Origin: Anaerocolumna aminovalerica
GTDB lineage: Bacteria; Bacillota; Clostridia; Lachnospirales; Lachnospiraceae
Assembly (NCBI RefSeq): GCF_900115365.1
Contig: NZ_FOWD01000014.1
Location: 1-64,000 of the forward strand
Reading direction: 5' to 3'
DNA: 64,000 nucleotides
A program made the translations under genes and the position numbers. Of the stretch, positions 32,722 to 42,421 are shown piece by piece (position 1 is the first letter of the stretch; every line of letters begins with the position of its first letter). Below the pieces are notes generated by a model, which saw only the letters and a program-made list of their open reading frames with translations, had not been told where the DNA came from and did no database searches.

Positions 32722-33618
32722 TTATTTTCCCAAAAAGTTCAATAAAACTTGCATAAATTCTTCCGTTTCATCTACCATTGGTGCGTGGCCGCAGCCTTCA
32801 AATTCAGCAATTACTGCCCTGTCGCCCAATCCGTCTTTTATGGTTTGATATTGTTCCTTGGAAACAACAACATCCTTAGTACCTTGCATAACCAGTACAG
32901 GCCCTTTGATTTTATCTATATCACCTGTACCTTCAACTACTCCGCTGTGTTCATGAGTCATGTTAAAGGAGGTAAGAGCATAATCAGCTTCTACAAGGTT
33001 TCTCTGCTTTAAGGTAGCTTCCAGATATTTATCGTATGTTTCAGGGTTTATATTATTCCCTGTATAGATACTTGCGTTAAAGATTTGTTTTAAAGTTGCT
33101 TTGTCCCTATTCTTATATATATTTAGAACTGGTGCTGCAATCAGCGGATCCTTTGCGATTTCTTCCATAGTTGTTATTCTTTCTGCTGATGGTTTAAAAT
33201 CAGGACCTGTTTTATAAAGGGGGAATCCTTTTATTCCTACAGAACCGGATACTGCTGCTTTTCTTACAAAATCCGGATAGTCTGCAGCAAATTGTAGAAC
33301 CACTCCTCCACCCAGGGACCAGCCAAATATATCAAATTGTTTTAAACCAAGTTCATCTGCCAATAATTTTACATCTTCCGCTAATTCTTTTAATGAGCTG
33401 ATTGGAGTGTTATATGTACTGTCACCATATCCCCTTAGATCCGGTGCATATATTTTATAGCCATCCGGCATATTATCCATAATAATATCCATATGGACAG
33501 AAGAACAATAATTTCCATGAATTACAAGTAATACTTTACTCCCTTCACCCATCTCCCTGTAGGCAAGAGTTTCCCCATTAGGTAGATCGACAGACTTTAG
33601 AAATACTTCTTTCGTCAT
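32722..33618 (-). CDS. Alpha/beta hydrolase
   Basis: The protein has 298 residues with the alpha/beta-hydrolase fold. LLVIHGNYCSS is the oxyanion-loop HG motif, FDIFGWSLGGGVVLQ carries the nucleophile serine elbow (G-x-S-x-G), GPVLVMQGTKDVVVS supplies the acid Asp, and EGCGHAPMVDE the catalytic His. The likely activity is an esterase or haloperoxidase-like hydrolase; the substrate cannot be told. GGAGG precedes the start. It is monocistronic and preceded by a repeat cluster at its 3' side. Confidence 0.85.
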   Translation of the reverse strand: MTKEVFLKSVDLPNGETLAYREMGEGSKVLLVIHGNYCSSVHMDIIMDNMPDGYKIYAPDLRGYGDSTYNTPISSLKELAEDVKLLADELGLKQFDIFGWSLGGGVVLQFAADYPDFVRKAAVSGSVGIKGFPLYKTGPDFKPSAERITTMEEIAKDPLIAAPVLNIYKNRDKATLKQIFNASIYTGNNINPETYDKYLEATLKQRNLVEADYALTSFNMTHEHSGVVEGTGDIDKIKGPVLVMQGTKDVVVSKEQYQTIKDGLGDRAVIAEFEGCGHAPMVDETEEFMQVLLNFLGK

Positions 33619-33761
33619 AAAAAGCTCCTCCGCATTTTGATTATTTTGTACATTATACCATATTTTTCTCTAAAATAACAGTTGAGTTATTATAAAATAA
33701 CCAAAGATCAGAGATTTTAGATAGCTTGTCTTATTGAAAAGGGGCATTTTAAATTCCTGAT

Positions 33762-35087
33762 TTACAAATTAAGCCGGGTACGTTCTATTTTATTCCAATT
33801 ATTTGTATGAATAAAGTAACTGATTGTCCCAAAAAATGCATAAATAATTCCTAAGAAACGATATGTAACGCATTCATATAATGTAAAACCGGTAAATTTA
33901 ATATAGTCCTTTATAGAAAACACATAGTCATAACGGTGCAGTACAAAGAAAACCGTTATATTCTGTAAAAAAGAAGTGACGAATGAAACAAGCAACAGTA
34001 TCTTTAATGCCCAAACCCCTGACGTTGGAACTAAAAAAATTAAAAATGGAATAAGAATGGTGGAAAATGATACAAGGGTTCCCAATATAAAAGAATCAAA
34101 TAAAAGATACATGGATGTAAAAAAACAAAAATTATTGAACAAGTCATTCCAATAATAGATGATACAGTCTATAAAAGCCCGCTGCCATCTAAATCTTTGA
34201 TTAATTAAGTTCTTAAAGTCTTCCGGACACTGTGTATAACAGATTGCTTCCGGAATAAATAACATTCGTTCATTTTTATTATTTTGTTTTATGTATTTTT
34301 GGAATTTAAGAGTAATATCCATATCTTCCCCTACTGTTTGTCTAAAACCATTAACCCGGAATAATACTTCCTTTTGAAAAGCTCCAAAAGCTCCGGCTAT
34401 AACTGTAATTGCATTTAAGCGGGAATGGGTATACTTATTAAGGCAGAATCCTGTCAGATATTGAATCATTTGATGTCTGATTAAGGCATTGGTGTTTTTT
34501 AAAGATGGCCTTAAAGTACCGTTATCGTTCTCAAATCCTTGGGCTATATGAACCATCCCCCCCACTGCGATCACTTCTTCTGAAGAATCAAAAGCATGAC
34601 TGATGTATTTCAAAGAATCCTTTTCAAGTAAACTGTCAGCATCCAAAGTAATCACAATGCCATTAGTACTGTAGTCAATTCCGGCATTGAGGGAATCCGC
34701 CTTTCCCCCATTCTCTTTGTTAATTACATATACATTGGGATATAGGGTGGAATGATAAAATTCCCTGACTCTTGCATAATGAAGCTTGCGGGCACATCTT
34801 CGGTCATCTATTACCAAACCCAACGATTCCATTAACACCCACAAGGTTTGATCTGTTGACCCATCATTGATAATAATAATTTCATGATGTGTATAATTCA
34901 CATTTACAAGACTTCCTAAACATTTATGAATCACCAGTTCTTCGTTATAAGCAGGAACAAGAATAGTAAGGCCTTTTTCTTCTTCACTGGTCATATTCAT
35001 AGCTGCTCTGTCCGGTCTTTCTTTTAAAAGTGGGATAATAATATAAACGAGTTGAAAAATAATAAACAAAATAAATAAAACATGCAT
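33762..35087 (-). CDS. Membrane glycosyltransferase family 2 (poly-GlcNAc/hyaluronan synthase type)
   Basis: The protein has 441 residues: one N-terminal membrane helix, a cytoplasmic GT-A domain (LTILVPAYNEE; INDGSTDQT; KADSLNAG; TLDADSLLE; GED; then QRFRWQR, the Q-x-x-R-W processivity motif), and three or four C-terminal helices. This is the plan of processive synthases such as IcaA/PgaC that polymerise and export a polysaccharide. The next genes, divergent across a 318-base gap, encode an acyltransferase and a GH18 hydrolase, which fits an exopolysaccharide locus. Confidence 0.8.
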   Translation of the reverse strand: MHVLFILFIIFQLVYIIIPLLKERPDRAAMNMTSEEEKGLTILVPAYNEELVIHKCLGSLVNVNYTHHEIIIINDGSTDQTLWVLMESLGLVIDDRRCARKLHYARVREFYHSTLYPNVYVINKENGGKADSLNAGIDYSTNGIVITLDADSLLEKDSLKYISHAFDSSEEVIAVGGMVHIAQGFENDNGTLRPSLKNTNALIRHQMIQYLTGFCLNKYTHSRLNAITVIAGAFGAFQKEVLFRVNGFRQTVGEDMDITLKFQKYIKQNNKNERMLFIPEAICYTQCPEDFKNLINQRFRWQRAFIDCIIYYWNDLFNNFCFFTSMYLLFDSFILGTLVSFSTILIPFLIFLVPTSGVWALKILLLVSFVTSFLQNITVFFVLHRYDYVFSIKDYIKFTGFTLYECVTYRFLGIIYAFFGTISYFIHTNNWNKIERTRLNL

Positions 35088-35334
35088 ATTTAAATTCTCC
35101 CTTCACTTTAATGAATAGATGTAAGTATAATAGCTTTTCAAAATAAATCAAATTTGGCAGAAAATTTTTTTTCGTCTTTTTTACTGTTTTTAACAGTTAT
35201 TTCAAGAATTTATTTGTATATTTTTTCATATTTTTTACAGATGTCAAATTATTATCAAAGATATTTCATTAAAAACCAATTATAAAGATGATACTATTTA
35301 TGGAAATCATAGAAAATTATGGTAAAGTCCAAAT

Positions 35335-35362
35335 TTGACCATTTTATTTTTATGTGTATAAT
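35335..35362 (+). promoter_or_regulatory. Promoter of the acyltransferase/GH18 genes
   Basis: TTGACC (35335-35340), 16 bases, TATAAT (35357-35362), about 45 bases before the start codon at 35407. It faces away from the glycosyltransferase gene. Confidence 0.65.
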
Positions 35363-35406
35363 CTTAGTCATAATTTATAAATATATTATACATAAGGGGT
35401 AATCAT

Positions 35407-36500
35407 ATGGAGAAATTACAAAAGAAATCAGAACTGCAGCCAAAGAAAAGAAACAGAATTGTATACCTGGATATTTTACGTGTTTTATCCATTCTCTGTG
35501 TAATTGCAATTCATGGGGCGGCAGGCAAGGCACAAGATATTAACGCTTTAGGAGAACCAAGCTGGTGGTGGTCCAATGTAGTAAACAGCATTACCAGATG
35601 GGCAGTTCCTGTATTTTTTATGATTAGTGGAGCTTTGACATTAGATAGTCCTCACCTGGATAACATTCCATATTTTATAAAGTCACGTTTTCTTAAAGTA
35701 GGTATTCCGTTTCTGATATGGTCTATTATCTACTCTCTCATTATGGAAATTTATATTTTGGGGAATGAGATCCACTTTCCAGAAATATTGGGAATCCTAT
35801 TTATGAATATTCTATTGGACAAATCATATTATCATCTATGGTTTGTTTACGATATATTTATTATTTATCTGATATCACCCCTTTTAAAGAAAATAGTGGT
35901 TCACTCCACCAAAAAGGAGTTTGAGTATTGGTTAGGACTGTGGTTTGCTTCCACTGTTTTATGCACTTTAATACAAAGCTTGGTGAGATTCTTTGGTGGA
36001 CCAGAATATTATTACGTTCATATTCTGAATATTCCCTTTGTTTTTGGCATATCGGGATACTGTATTCTAGGTTATTATTTGCATCACCATGATTTATCCA
36101 AAAAATTAAGAATGGTTATTTACATAGGTGCTCTTGCTTCCGTATTTCTTACTGCCTTTGGAACATATTTTATTTCACTTTCTAAAAATACGTTAAACGA
36201 AAGCTTATATTCTCACTTTGCAGTAACTACGGTTACTATCTCTATTGCTATTTTTATTGCAGCAAAAAATATTGACTGGAATGGATTTCTGACAGAAAGC
36301 TTTCAAAAGCTTTTAGGAACTTTAAGTACTATCTGATTCATATGGTATTAATCATTGATTTTTCCGGGCGTTTAGGCTTTTTAGCTGAAAAATCATACGC
36401 ATTTTATACTATAGCTTTAATTATCATTAGTTTTACCTTAAGTTTTATACTGGTTAAATTGATACAATTAATCCCTCGTGTAGGAAAATATTTAATTTAG
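35407..36500 (+). pseudogene. Membrane acyltransferase 3 family gene, frameshifted
   Basis: The first frame runs 35407-36336 and encodes 309 residues of an acyltransferase-3/OafA-WecH-like protein (YLDILRVLSILCVIAIHGAA at the start with the catalytic histidine; eight or nine membrane helices). It stops shortly after QKLLGTLST. The missing last helix continues at once in another frame from about 36330: YLIHMVLIIDFSGRLGFLAE onward to KYLI and TAG at 36498-36500. Family members read LGxxSYGIYLIH at this point, so about seven bases appear to have been lost. It would have acetylated or succinylated a surface polysaccharide. Confidence 0.75.
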
Positions 36501-36516
36501 AACCGGGAGGTGAATC

Positions 36517-37662
36517 ATGTTTAAAAAAAATTTAAAAATAATAATTCTTATATGTACTGCAATAGTTATTGCAGCATGTGTAATATTTAGATTCGTGCAG
36601 TTAGGAAACGAATCCCAGAAATTTGTGAAGCTCTCTTATTTGCCTATTTATAAAACCTGGCATGCGAAAGATGTGCCTGGAGACTTATTAACAGACGTAA
36701 ATCTTGCTTTTGGTGAAATAGCGCCTGATTTCACCCTTCAAGTAAATCCAATCAAAGAATTAAACCTCCCAAAAGAATTAGAAATATTGAGACAAAGTTA
36801 TCCTGATCTTAAGATTAATCTGGCCATCGGAGGCTGGGGTGGGGATGGTTTTTCTGATATGGCTTTCACAAAGGAAACCCGTTCTGTTTTTATTGACAGC
36901 ATTGTTTCCCACCTGGAAACTTATGGTCTTGACGGTGTTGATATTGACTGGGAATATCCTGTATTAGATAATTCAGGACTAATTAAAACCCGTCCTGAAG
37001 ATACTGAAAACTTTATACTTTTAATGAAAGAAATACATTCTAAATTTAATGAGCTTTCAAATGATAAGAAGTATACTTTATCATTTGCAGCACCTATAAG
37101 TGATTGGGCCGTAGAGATTTTCGGAATAAAAGAAGTAAGTAATACTGTAGATTATATTAATCTCATGGGATATGATTACGTGGGGACATGGTCCCAGGTA
37201 ACCGGACATCAAAGTAATTTAATGGATTGTAAGGAAGCACCTGATCATCTAAATACATATCAGGGAATACAAGAGTATCTTAAGGTCTGTAGACCTGAAA
37301 AATTAGTAGTGGGTATTCCCGCTTATGGATATGGATGGAGAGGTGTTCCCTCCGAGAATCAAGGATTGTTTCAGTCTGCAAAAGCCCCAATTCCTCTTGA
37401 CGAATCAGATTTCACCTATAATAATTTAAAGGAAAATTATATTTCCAAAAATGGATATACCAGATACTGGGATGATATCTCAAAAGCTGCCTACCTGTAT
37501 AACGGTGATATATGGATCACTTATGAGGATTTAGAAGCAATTCGATACAAGGCAGATACTGTAAAGAAACTGAAATTAGGGGGGATGATGTATTGGGAGC
37601 AGACTCATGATTTTACCGGAGATATTATTACAACGATTTCAAAAGAATTGGAGAAGCAGTAA
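36517..37662 (+). CDS. Glycoside hydrolase family 18 (chitinase-like)
   Basis: The protein has 381 residues. An N-terminal membrane anchor or signal segment (residues 5-24: LKIIILICTAIVIAACVIFR) places the enzyme outside the cell. The catalytic motif DGVDIDWEYP (D-x-x-D-x-D-x-E) is intact, preceded by INLAIGGWGGDGFSDMAF, the second conserved GH18 strand; YDYVGTW and MMYWEQTHD complete the barrel. It would cleave beta-1,4-GlcNAc polymers (chitin, peptidoglycan or a poly-GlcNAc exopolysaccharide). GGGAGG precedes the start; it lies 16 bases after the broken acyltransferase gene. Confidence 0.85.
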   Translation: MFKKNLKIIILICTAIVIAACVIFRFVQLGNESQKFVKLSYLPIYKTWHAKDVPGDLLTDVNLAFGEIAPDFTLQVNPIKELNLPKELEILRQSYPDLKINLAIGGWGGDGFSDMAFTKETRSVFIDSIVSHLETYGLDGVDIDWEYPVLDNSGLIKTRPEDTENFILLMKEIHSKFNELSNDKKYTLSFAAPISDWAVEIFGIKEVSNTVDYINLMGYDYVGTWSQVTGHQSNLMDCKEAPDHLNTYQGIQEYLKVCRPEKLVVGIPAYGYGWRGVPSENQGLFQSAKAPIPLDESDFTYNNLKENYISKNGYTRYWDDISKAAYLYNGDIWITYEDLEAIRYKADTVKKLKLGGMMYWEQTHDFTGDIITTISKELEKQ

Positions 37663-37664
37663 TT

Positions 37665-37754
37665 CCAGTATATAAATTCAGAACCAACGGTAGTTGGTTT
37701 TATATACCTGGATACAATAAACAGGAGATTTTTGATTTCAATAAAATCTCCTGT
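37665..37754. terminator. Two stem-loops between convergent genes, probable transcription stop
   Basis: Stem-loop 1 (37665-37711): CCAGTATATAA pairs with TTATATACCTGG outside a second stem AACCAAC/GTTGGTT. Stem-loop 2: ACAGGAGATTTT (37721-37732) with AAAATCTCCTGT (37743-37754). There is no long T-run, but two hairpins fill the 160-base gap between the GH18 gene and the convergent peptidase-like gene. Confidence 0.55.
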
Positions 37755-37828
37755 AAAAAACTCTTATTTTGTATTTTTCAAAGCTAAAATAGCCTACAGC
37801 CAATTTATCTAATTAAATTTTAAAGGCA

Positions 37829-38623
37829 CTAATTAATATTTACCTCATTATCCATTATCTGTTTATATATATACTTTGCCTCATTCCTATCGTGAGGATA
37901 AAGCAGTAGAACATCCAGTACATTAGGGCTGAAGTTTAATCCAAGCAGCCTTTTTGCAAATGCCATACCGGCTATTTCACTGGTACAGGAAAGCAAGGAA
38001 GTATGTGTATATGGTCCTAATTTCCACAGTTTAATACGGTATTGATTTACAAATAGCTTTTTATTCCTGGCTTCAATATAGTGAAAAATTTCATGAGCAA
38101 GAACCACTTCTTTTAGATTAATGTTCAATAATTCCTTTATTTTATATTCACGGATCAGTTCTTCACCTTTTCTAATATTATCAATATATAACGTTATTGT
38201 ACCCGGTTCTTCAAATGCGCCAAAATAAATATAGTTCAAGGAATCATCCCTGTCTTCTTCCCTAATAAGTATTCCGTACTCTTGTATTAACCGGTAGATA
38301 TCAAAAGGCATTTCCTGCTTTTTCAGATTACTGAGAATCTTATCCGCTTCCTCCTGTCCACAAGTTAAAGATTGTTCTATAATAGTATTTCTAATCTCTG
38401 GTGTGATTTTTCTTTGGATAGGATCTGTATATACTTGATACATTGCAAAATATCTATCTTGCAGTTTTAATAATTCCTCTATTTCTTTTTTAATCTCCAG
38501 GTAATACACCATCCTATCCATTTTAACGTTACGCCCACTGTCTAAGGTATTATTTTTTATTTTTAAAGTACTGTTTTTTATCCTATTGAATATCATTCTT
38601 TTACATATCATTCTTAGCACCAA
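37829..38623 (-). CDS. HExxH metalloprotease-like protein linked to hydantoinase
   Basis: The frame encodes 264 residues, but the start is uncertain: it overlaps the hydantoinase stop by 23 bases and the first ~34 residues are Lys/Asn-rich filler, with Met35 or Met38 (38521 or 38512) plausible instead. The core has VVLAHEIFHYIEARN (around residue 180), a zinc-binding HExxH followed by Glu, as in ImmA/IrrE-like or gluzincin peptidases. There is no membrane segment. The tight link to the hydantoinase gene suggests a shared operon, but the substrate is unknown. Confidence 0.55.
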   Translation of the reverse strand: MVLRMICKRMIFNRIKNSTLKIKNNTLDSGRNVKMDRMVYYLEIKKEIEELLKLQDRYFAMYQVYTDPIQRKITPEIRNTIIEQSLTCGQEEADKILSNLKKQEMPFDIYRLIQEYGILIREEDRDDSLNYIYFGAFEEPGTITLYIDNIRKGEELIREYKIKELLNINLKEVVLAHEIFHYIEARNKKLFVNQYRIKLWKLGPYTHTSLLSCTSEIAGMAFAKRLLGLNFSPNVLDVLLLYPHDRNEAKYIYKQIMDNEVNIN

Positions 38624-40733
38624 TTAGAATTACACTATCACCGGATGCACGTGTCATTAATTCCGAGTCCATTACCATATGAAGTTGATCTAAACCGGAC
38701 ATTCCTTCATAATCAATAACTTTCGGGCCAATACACAGATAAAAGTCTGGTGTGATCTTAATATCTGACTTATAAACTGACAACTCTTCCCACAGCTTAT
38801 CTACAACTGACCTGACACTGCCAGTAGTGGATTCAACGGCATTACCGTCACTTCTCTGGATTTTAATAATACCTTTTTTGTCTACAACACGAATCTCCTG
38901 TTTTCTTCCCTTTTGAGAACCAAATACATAGAAGTTTTCATTCTGCACAATGCAATTTACTTGTTTGGCTTCTACACGCATAGAATCCGCTGCAATTTTA
39001 GTCGCTTCCTCCATAGTAGCTTTCTTTGAAAGGTCTTGGGTTTGAATTTCTGTAGATCCTGTTGCAATAGCACGTACTTTGGAAGTTTGTGAATCTATTT
39101 CAATCTGAATTTCTATACTTTCTGCCGTTGCACCGGATTTAATTGCCATATCTGTTACTTCGGTACGTATTTCAGCAAGATCTTGTGGGGTCGGACTTGG
39201 AATCACACGTTCCACTACATCTCTTACCAAGGCTAGAGCTACACCGATAGAAGAAATAACTTCAGCATTCTTTGCAATTTGATATGGCAGATTCATTTTA
39301 TTGGCGGTAAAGGGCAACAAAGCAGTTGCACCGCCGCCTCCTCCAATAAGGGTAATTTGATCACGTTCTATTTTATATTTATCTGCCAATTCTTCAATTA
39401 CTGCAATACAGGTATCTGCCCCATTATTTAATATGGCTGTTGCACATTCTTCTACAGACATTTTTAATTCTTTTGCTAATGCTTCTATTGCTTTTTTACT
39501 GGATTCCGGATTACCATAGGAGAAATCTCCAGGCTTAACAATTCCTAAAGCTGTAGCTGCACAAGTTACGGTTATAGTACACCTGAATCCGCCATCACAT
39601 TCAATGGCAATATAATCCTCCGGATCACCTTCTAACGGTTGTATTCTCACAACTTTGGGATTAACAATCTTACCGGGATCTGTAAATGCAGAATAAGGAA
39701 GATTTGCAATATGGGCGGAACGAGGCCCAACATGAATAATTCTGTTATTATCAGCGCGAACCATGGAACCGCCTGCAACACCGGATACATGAACATCCAG
39801 GGAGTGAATTAAGGTACTTTGTCCTCCTACAACAGAATAGTCAATCATTGGCCGGCCATTTTTAATAACACCTATATCCGTACTGGTACCGCCAACCTCA
39901 AAGAAAATTCCGTTGGAAACTCTCAAATACATTAAAGCTCCAACAGTAGATGCCGCCGGGCCAGATAACATAGTTAGTACCGGACGTTTTCTCATTTCTT
40001 CTATATCCATAACACCCCCGTCACCACGCATGATCATAAGAGGCGCTTTAATACCAGCTTTTCTAACGGCGGATTCTGTACTGTCAGCAGTTTCAAACAT
40101 TTTTGGAAGTATGGAAGCATTAATTACTGCGGTACGGGTTCTTCTTGTCAAGCCGTATAATTTACTGATATCCGCGGCAGCTGTTACTTCAATGCCCCTT
40201 TCTTTTCCTGCTTCTTTTACAATTAGCTCTTCCTCAATATCATCCACACCAAAAGCTTTTGAGGCCACTATAACCCCACAGCCTTCAGCTTTTAAATCAT
40301 CAATGACTTTACCCGCAGCTTCTTTGCTGATTTTTTTCAAATCCATATACCTATGGGCAGTTATTATCTTCCTCCTGCCGGAGTTATCTAAGTTTATATT
40401 TTTTACATTACTTTGCATATTGGATAAAAACCCTGAAATAACTCCTTTTCCCATTCCAATAATACCGGTTTTCGCTACATCACCTTCAAGCAATGCATTG
40501 GTGGCCTGGGTAGTTGAATGTGCAATAAATGTTACTTCATCCGGAGAAATATTGTTATCACCCAGGCATTTTTTAAAGGATTCTACCACACCTTCCGAAA
40601 CACCTAATTCACTTTCATGTGTGGTTTTTACGGAACCGATTCCTACAATTTCATAAGTTGCATCATCTACAGCCACAGCCTTTGTATGAGTTCCTCCAAC
40701 ATCTATGCCCACCCGAATTTTCCTATTTGTCAT
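38601..40733 (-). CDS. Hydantoinase/oxoprolinase family protein
   Basis: This protein of 710 residues is an HyuA-type ATP-dependent hydantoinase/5-oxoprolinase subunit with an actin-like ATPase fold. VGIDVGGTHTKAVAVDD (residues 8-24) is the N-terminal phosphate loop; FIAHSTTQATNALLEGD and MLSGPAASTVGALMY are also family segments. GGGGGATALLPFTA near residue 470 completes the nucleotide site. No HyuB partner gene is nearby. A permease gene lies 71 bases upstream and a peptidase-like gene overlaps downstream, suggesting uptake and hydrolysis of a cyclic amide. It is preceded by leader cassette copy 4. Confidence 0.85.
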   Translation of the reverse strand: MTNRKIRVGIDVGGTHTKAVAVDDATYEIVGIGSVKTTHESELGVSEGVVESFKKCLGDNNISPDEVTFIAHSTTQATNALLEGDVAKTGIIGMGKGVISGFLSNMQSNVKNINLDNSGRRKIITAHRYMDLKKISKEAAGKVIDDLKAEGCGVIVASKAFGVDDIEEELIVKEAGKERGIEVTAAADISKLYGLTRRTRTAVINASILPKMFETADSTESAVRKAGIKAPLMIMRGDGGVMDIEEMRKRPVLTMLSGPAASTVGALMYLRVSNGIFFEVGGTSTDIGVIKNGRPMIDYSVVGGQSTLIHSLDVHVSGVAGGSMVRADNNRIIHVGPRSAHIANLPYSAFTDPGKIVNPKVVRIQPLEGDPEDYIAIECDGGFRCTITVTCAATALGIVKPGDFSYGNPESSKKAIEALAKELKMSVEECATAILNNGADTCIAVIEELADKYKIERDQITLIGGGGGATALLPFTANKMNLPYQIAKNAEVISSIGVALALVRDVVERVIPSPTPQDLAEIRTEVTDMAIKSGATAESIEIQIEIDSQTSKVRAIATGSTEIQTQDLSKKATMEEATKIAADSMRVEAKQVNCIVQNENFYVFGSQKGRKQEIRVVDKKGIIKIQRSDGNAVESTTGSVRSVVDKLWEELSVYKSDIKITPDFYLCIGPKVIDYEGMSGLDQLHMVMDSELMTRASGDSVILIGAKNDM

Positions 40734-40799
40734 GTTAAACCTCGATTCCGGCGCTTTAGCGCCTTTTTTAATTATAACATCTCAAACAATGGATGTTTA
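40734..40799 (-). promoter_or_regulatory. Leader cassette copy 4 between permease and hydantoinase genes
   Basis: The perfect core GGCGCTAAAGCGCC (40763-40750) is followed by GGAATCGAGGTTTAAC and the ATG. Upstream, TTATAATTAAAA matches the cassette at 57400-57412. A mini-ORF, TTG TTT GAG ATG TTA TAA, sits behind AGGAGG, so a five-codon leader is possible. A stem AACATC/GATGTT lies in the same interval. Unlike the other copies, this one is inside an operon, not at its head. Confidence 0.6.
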
Positions 40800-40804
40800 A
40801 CCTC

Positions 40805-42103
40805 CTACCCGAATAATAGGAATACCAAAACAGTGTTAATGATATTTATGATCCATGCCCATATAACACCGGTTCTCAGGAATTCTTTTACCGAAACTTT
40901 ACTGTAATTTAGTGCCCATAAATTCCAAGATTGAGTTGGACAAACAGAAAGGTTCATGGTAATCGTGGGAACATACATTAAGGTAAAGAGGAATGGAGTG
41001 GTAAAACCGCCTATGGCATTTAAAACCCCAACGGTGGCAGCACCTGCACCAAAGATTGTTAATGGCCCCCGGAATAATCCAAAGGGTGCTACAATTGCAA
41101 ATACTATGCAAAGTACCAATGTGGAGTTTGGCATAATACCTCCAAGAATCGCTTCAAAAAACGGAGCTGCAACACCGGATATTTTATTGAACATGGGAAG
41201 GATGAATAAAAATCCCAATAAGCTTGCAACGTCAACAACTCCGTCATAAAAGGTTCTTGATATGGTTCTGGCAGCCTGTCCGAAATTGGGAAATTTACCG
41301 CAGACAGCAAGTCCAAAAACAGAACCTACAATAAATGCCGGAATTGACTGCCATTTAAAAAATATAGCCAATGCTGTAGGTATAATAGGTGTAATCATTG
41401 CTACTGTTGGTACTGTGGCCTCCAAATAACCCGCTTTTCCCGTTTTAACTGCCCAGGCCCTCCTGCGTCTTTTTTTCTTTCTCAAATGGTATATCAGCAT
41501 GATCGAAATAATTATAAGTTGAACACCCATTGCCAAAAAACCAAAAACAAAATAATTTTTATCATATAGCATATCTGTAAAAATTCCCTGCATTTGTTTA
41601 AATAGTACCTGATTAATATACATACCGCTGCCCACACTCATTAGATATGAGGTAACTGCAAGAGGTTTAGGAACACCTAAGGACATAAGAATCGGCAGAA
41701 TAATAACACCAATTGCTACTACTGCACCCGCACCAAAGGTAGAGGTAAATATAATACCGGAAACTATGGATAACAGTATGGTGGTAAATAATGGATTATC
41801 CCCGCCAAGTTCTGTAACACTCTTTATTAATTTTGAAGCAATACCTGTTTCAATCAGTACCCTTCCAAACCAACTACCGAATATAACGTTAACTGCAGTA
41901 GCACCCCAACTCTCCGGTCCTCCCTGAAAGATGTCGGTCTGAGCGCCTGCCCAGGTTAATTTGCCACCAGCCATACATAGTGCAACCCAAATAACTGCCA
42001 TAATAAAGAAACCTACCATTAAGTTCCCTCCACGTGCAGCAAAATAGATTAACCCAAAGTATGTGATAAGCAGAATAATACCTATAATAATTGCAGTATC
42101 CAT
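40805..42103 (-). CDS. Permease of the hydantoinase operon (GntP/CitMHS-like)
   Basis: The protein has 432 residues and about eleven membrane helices. The re-entrant-like segment STFGAGAVVAIGVIILPILM and the second half FGLFRGPLTIFGAGAATVGV show the two-fold layout of the ion transporter superfamily that includes gluconate and citrate permeases. Its position upstream of the hydantoinase suggests it imports the cyclic substrate or an organic acid. AAAGGAG precedes the start. The 318-base region between this gene and the divergent kinase gene holds only the kinase promoter that I can support. Confidence 0.7.
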   Translation of the reverse strand: MDTAIIIGIILLITYFGLIYFAARGGNLMVGFFIMAVIWVALCMAGGKLTWAGAQTDIFQGGPESWGATAVNVIFGSWFGRVLIETGIASKLIKSVTELGGDNPLFTTILLSIVSGIIFTSTFGAGAVVAIGVIILPILMSLGVPKPLAVTSYLMSVGSGMYINQVLFKQMQGIFTDMLYDKNYFVFGFLAMGVQLIIISIMLIYHLRKKKRRRRAWAVKTGKAGYLEATVPTVAMITPIIPTALAIFFKWQSIPAFIVGSVFGLAVCGKFPNFGQAARTISRTFYDGVVDVASLLGFLFILPMFNKISGVAAPFFEAILGGIMPNSTLVLCIVFAIVAPFGLFRGPLTIFGAGAATVGVLNAIGGFTTPFLFTLMYVPTITMNLSVCPTQSWNLWALNYSKVSVKEFLRTGVIWAWIINIINTVLVFLLFG

Positions 42104-42361
42104 ACACTTCTCCTTTCAATCATTATGTGTTTGTCCCGTTCTTACTTTTAACAACAAATACTTATATTAATTTTTCCATTTTGTCACTAAATATATTCAT
42201 ACAAATAGTATAGATAGATTTATCTAAAATTTAACTTTTAAAACAAAAATGTACCATAGAAATACATTATAGTTCCCCTATAAATAAACAATGTATATTC
42301 CGGTAAGAAGAATCTTAGAATAATACTAATTATTACTCTGGATAGATTTTCTAATTACTAA

Positions 42362-42391
42362 TAGACATTACAATCTCTTTAATGATATAAT
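42362..42391 (+). promoter_or_regulatory. Promoter of the APH-type kinase gene
   Basis: TAGACA (42362-42367), 18 bases, TATAAT (42386-42391), about 30 bases before the start codon. Confidence 0.55.
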
Positions 42392-42421
42392 ACCCAAAAA
42401 TGAAAACAGGAGATTTTTATT

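Noticed and set aside
39913-40656. 247-codon plus-strand frame
   Set aside because: It lies fully antisense to the hydantoinase gene, whose motifs are clear; it has no ribosome binding site or recognisable domain.
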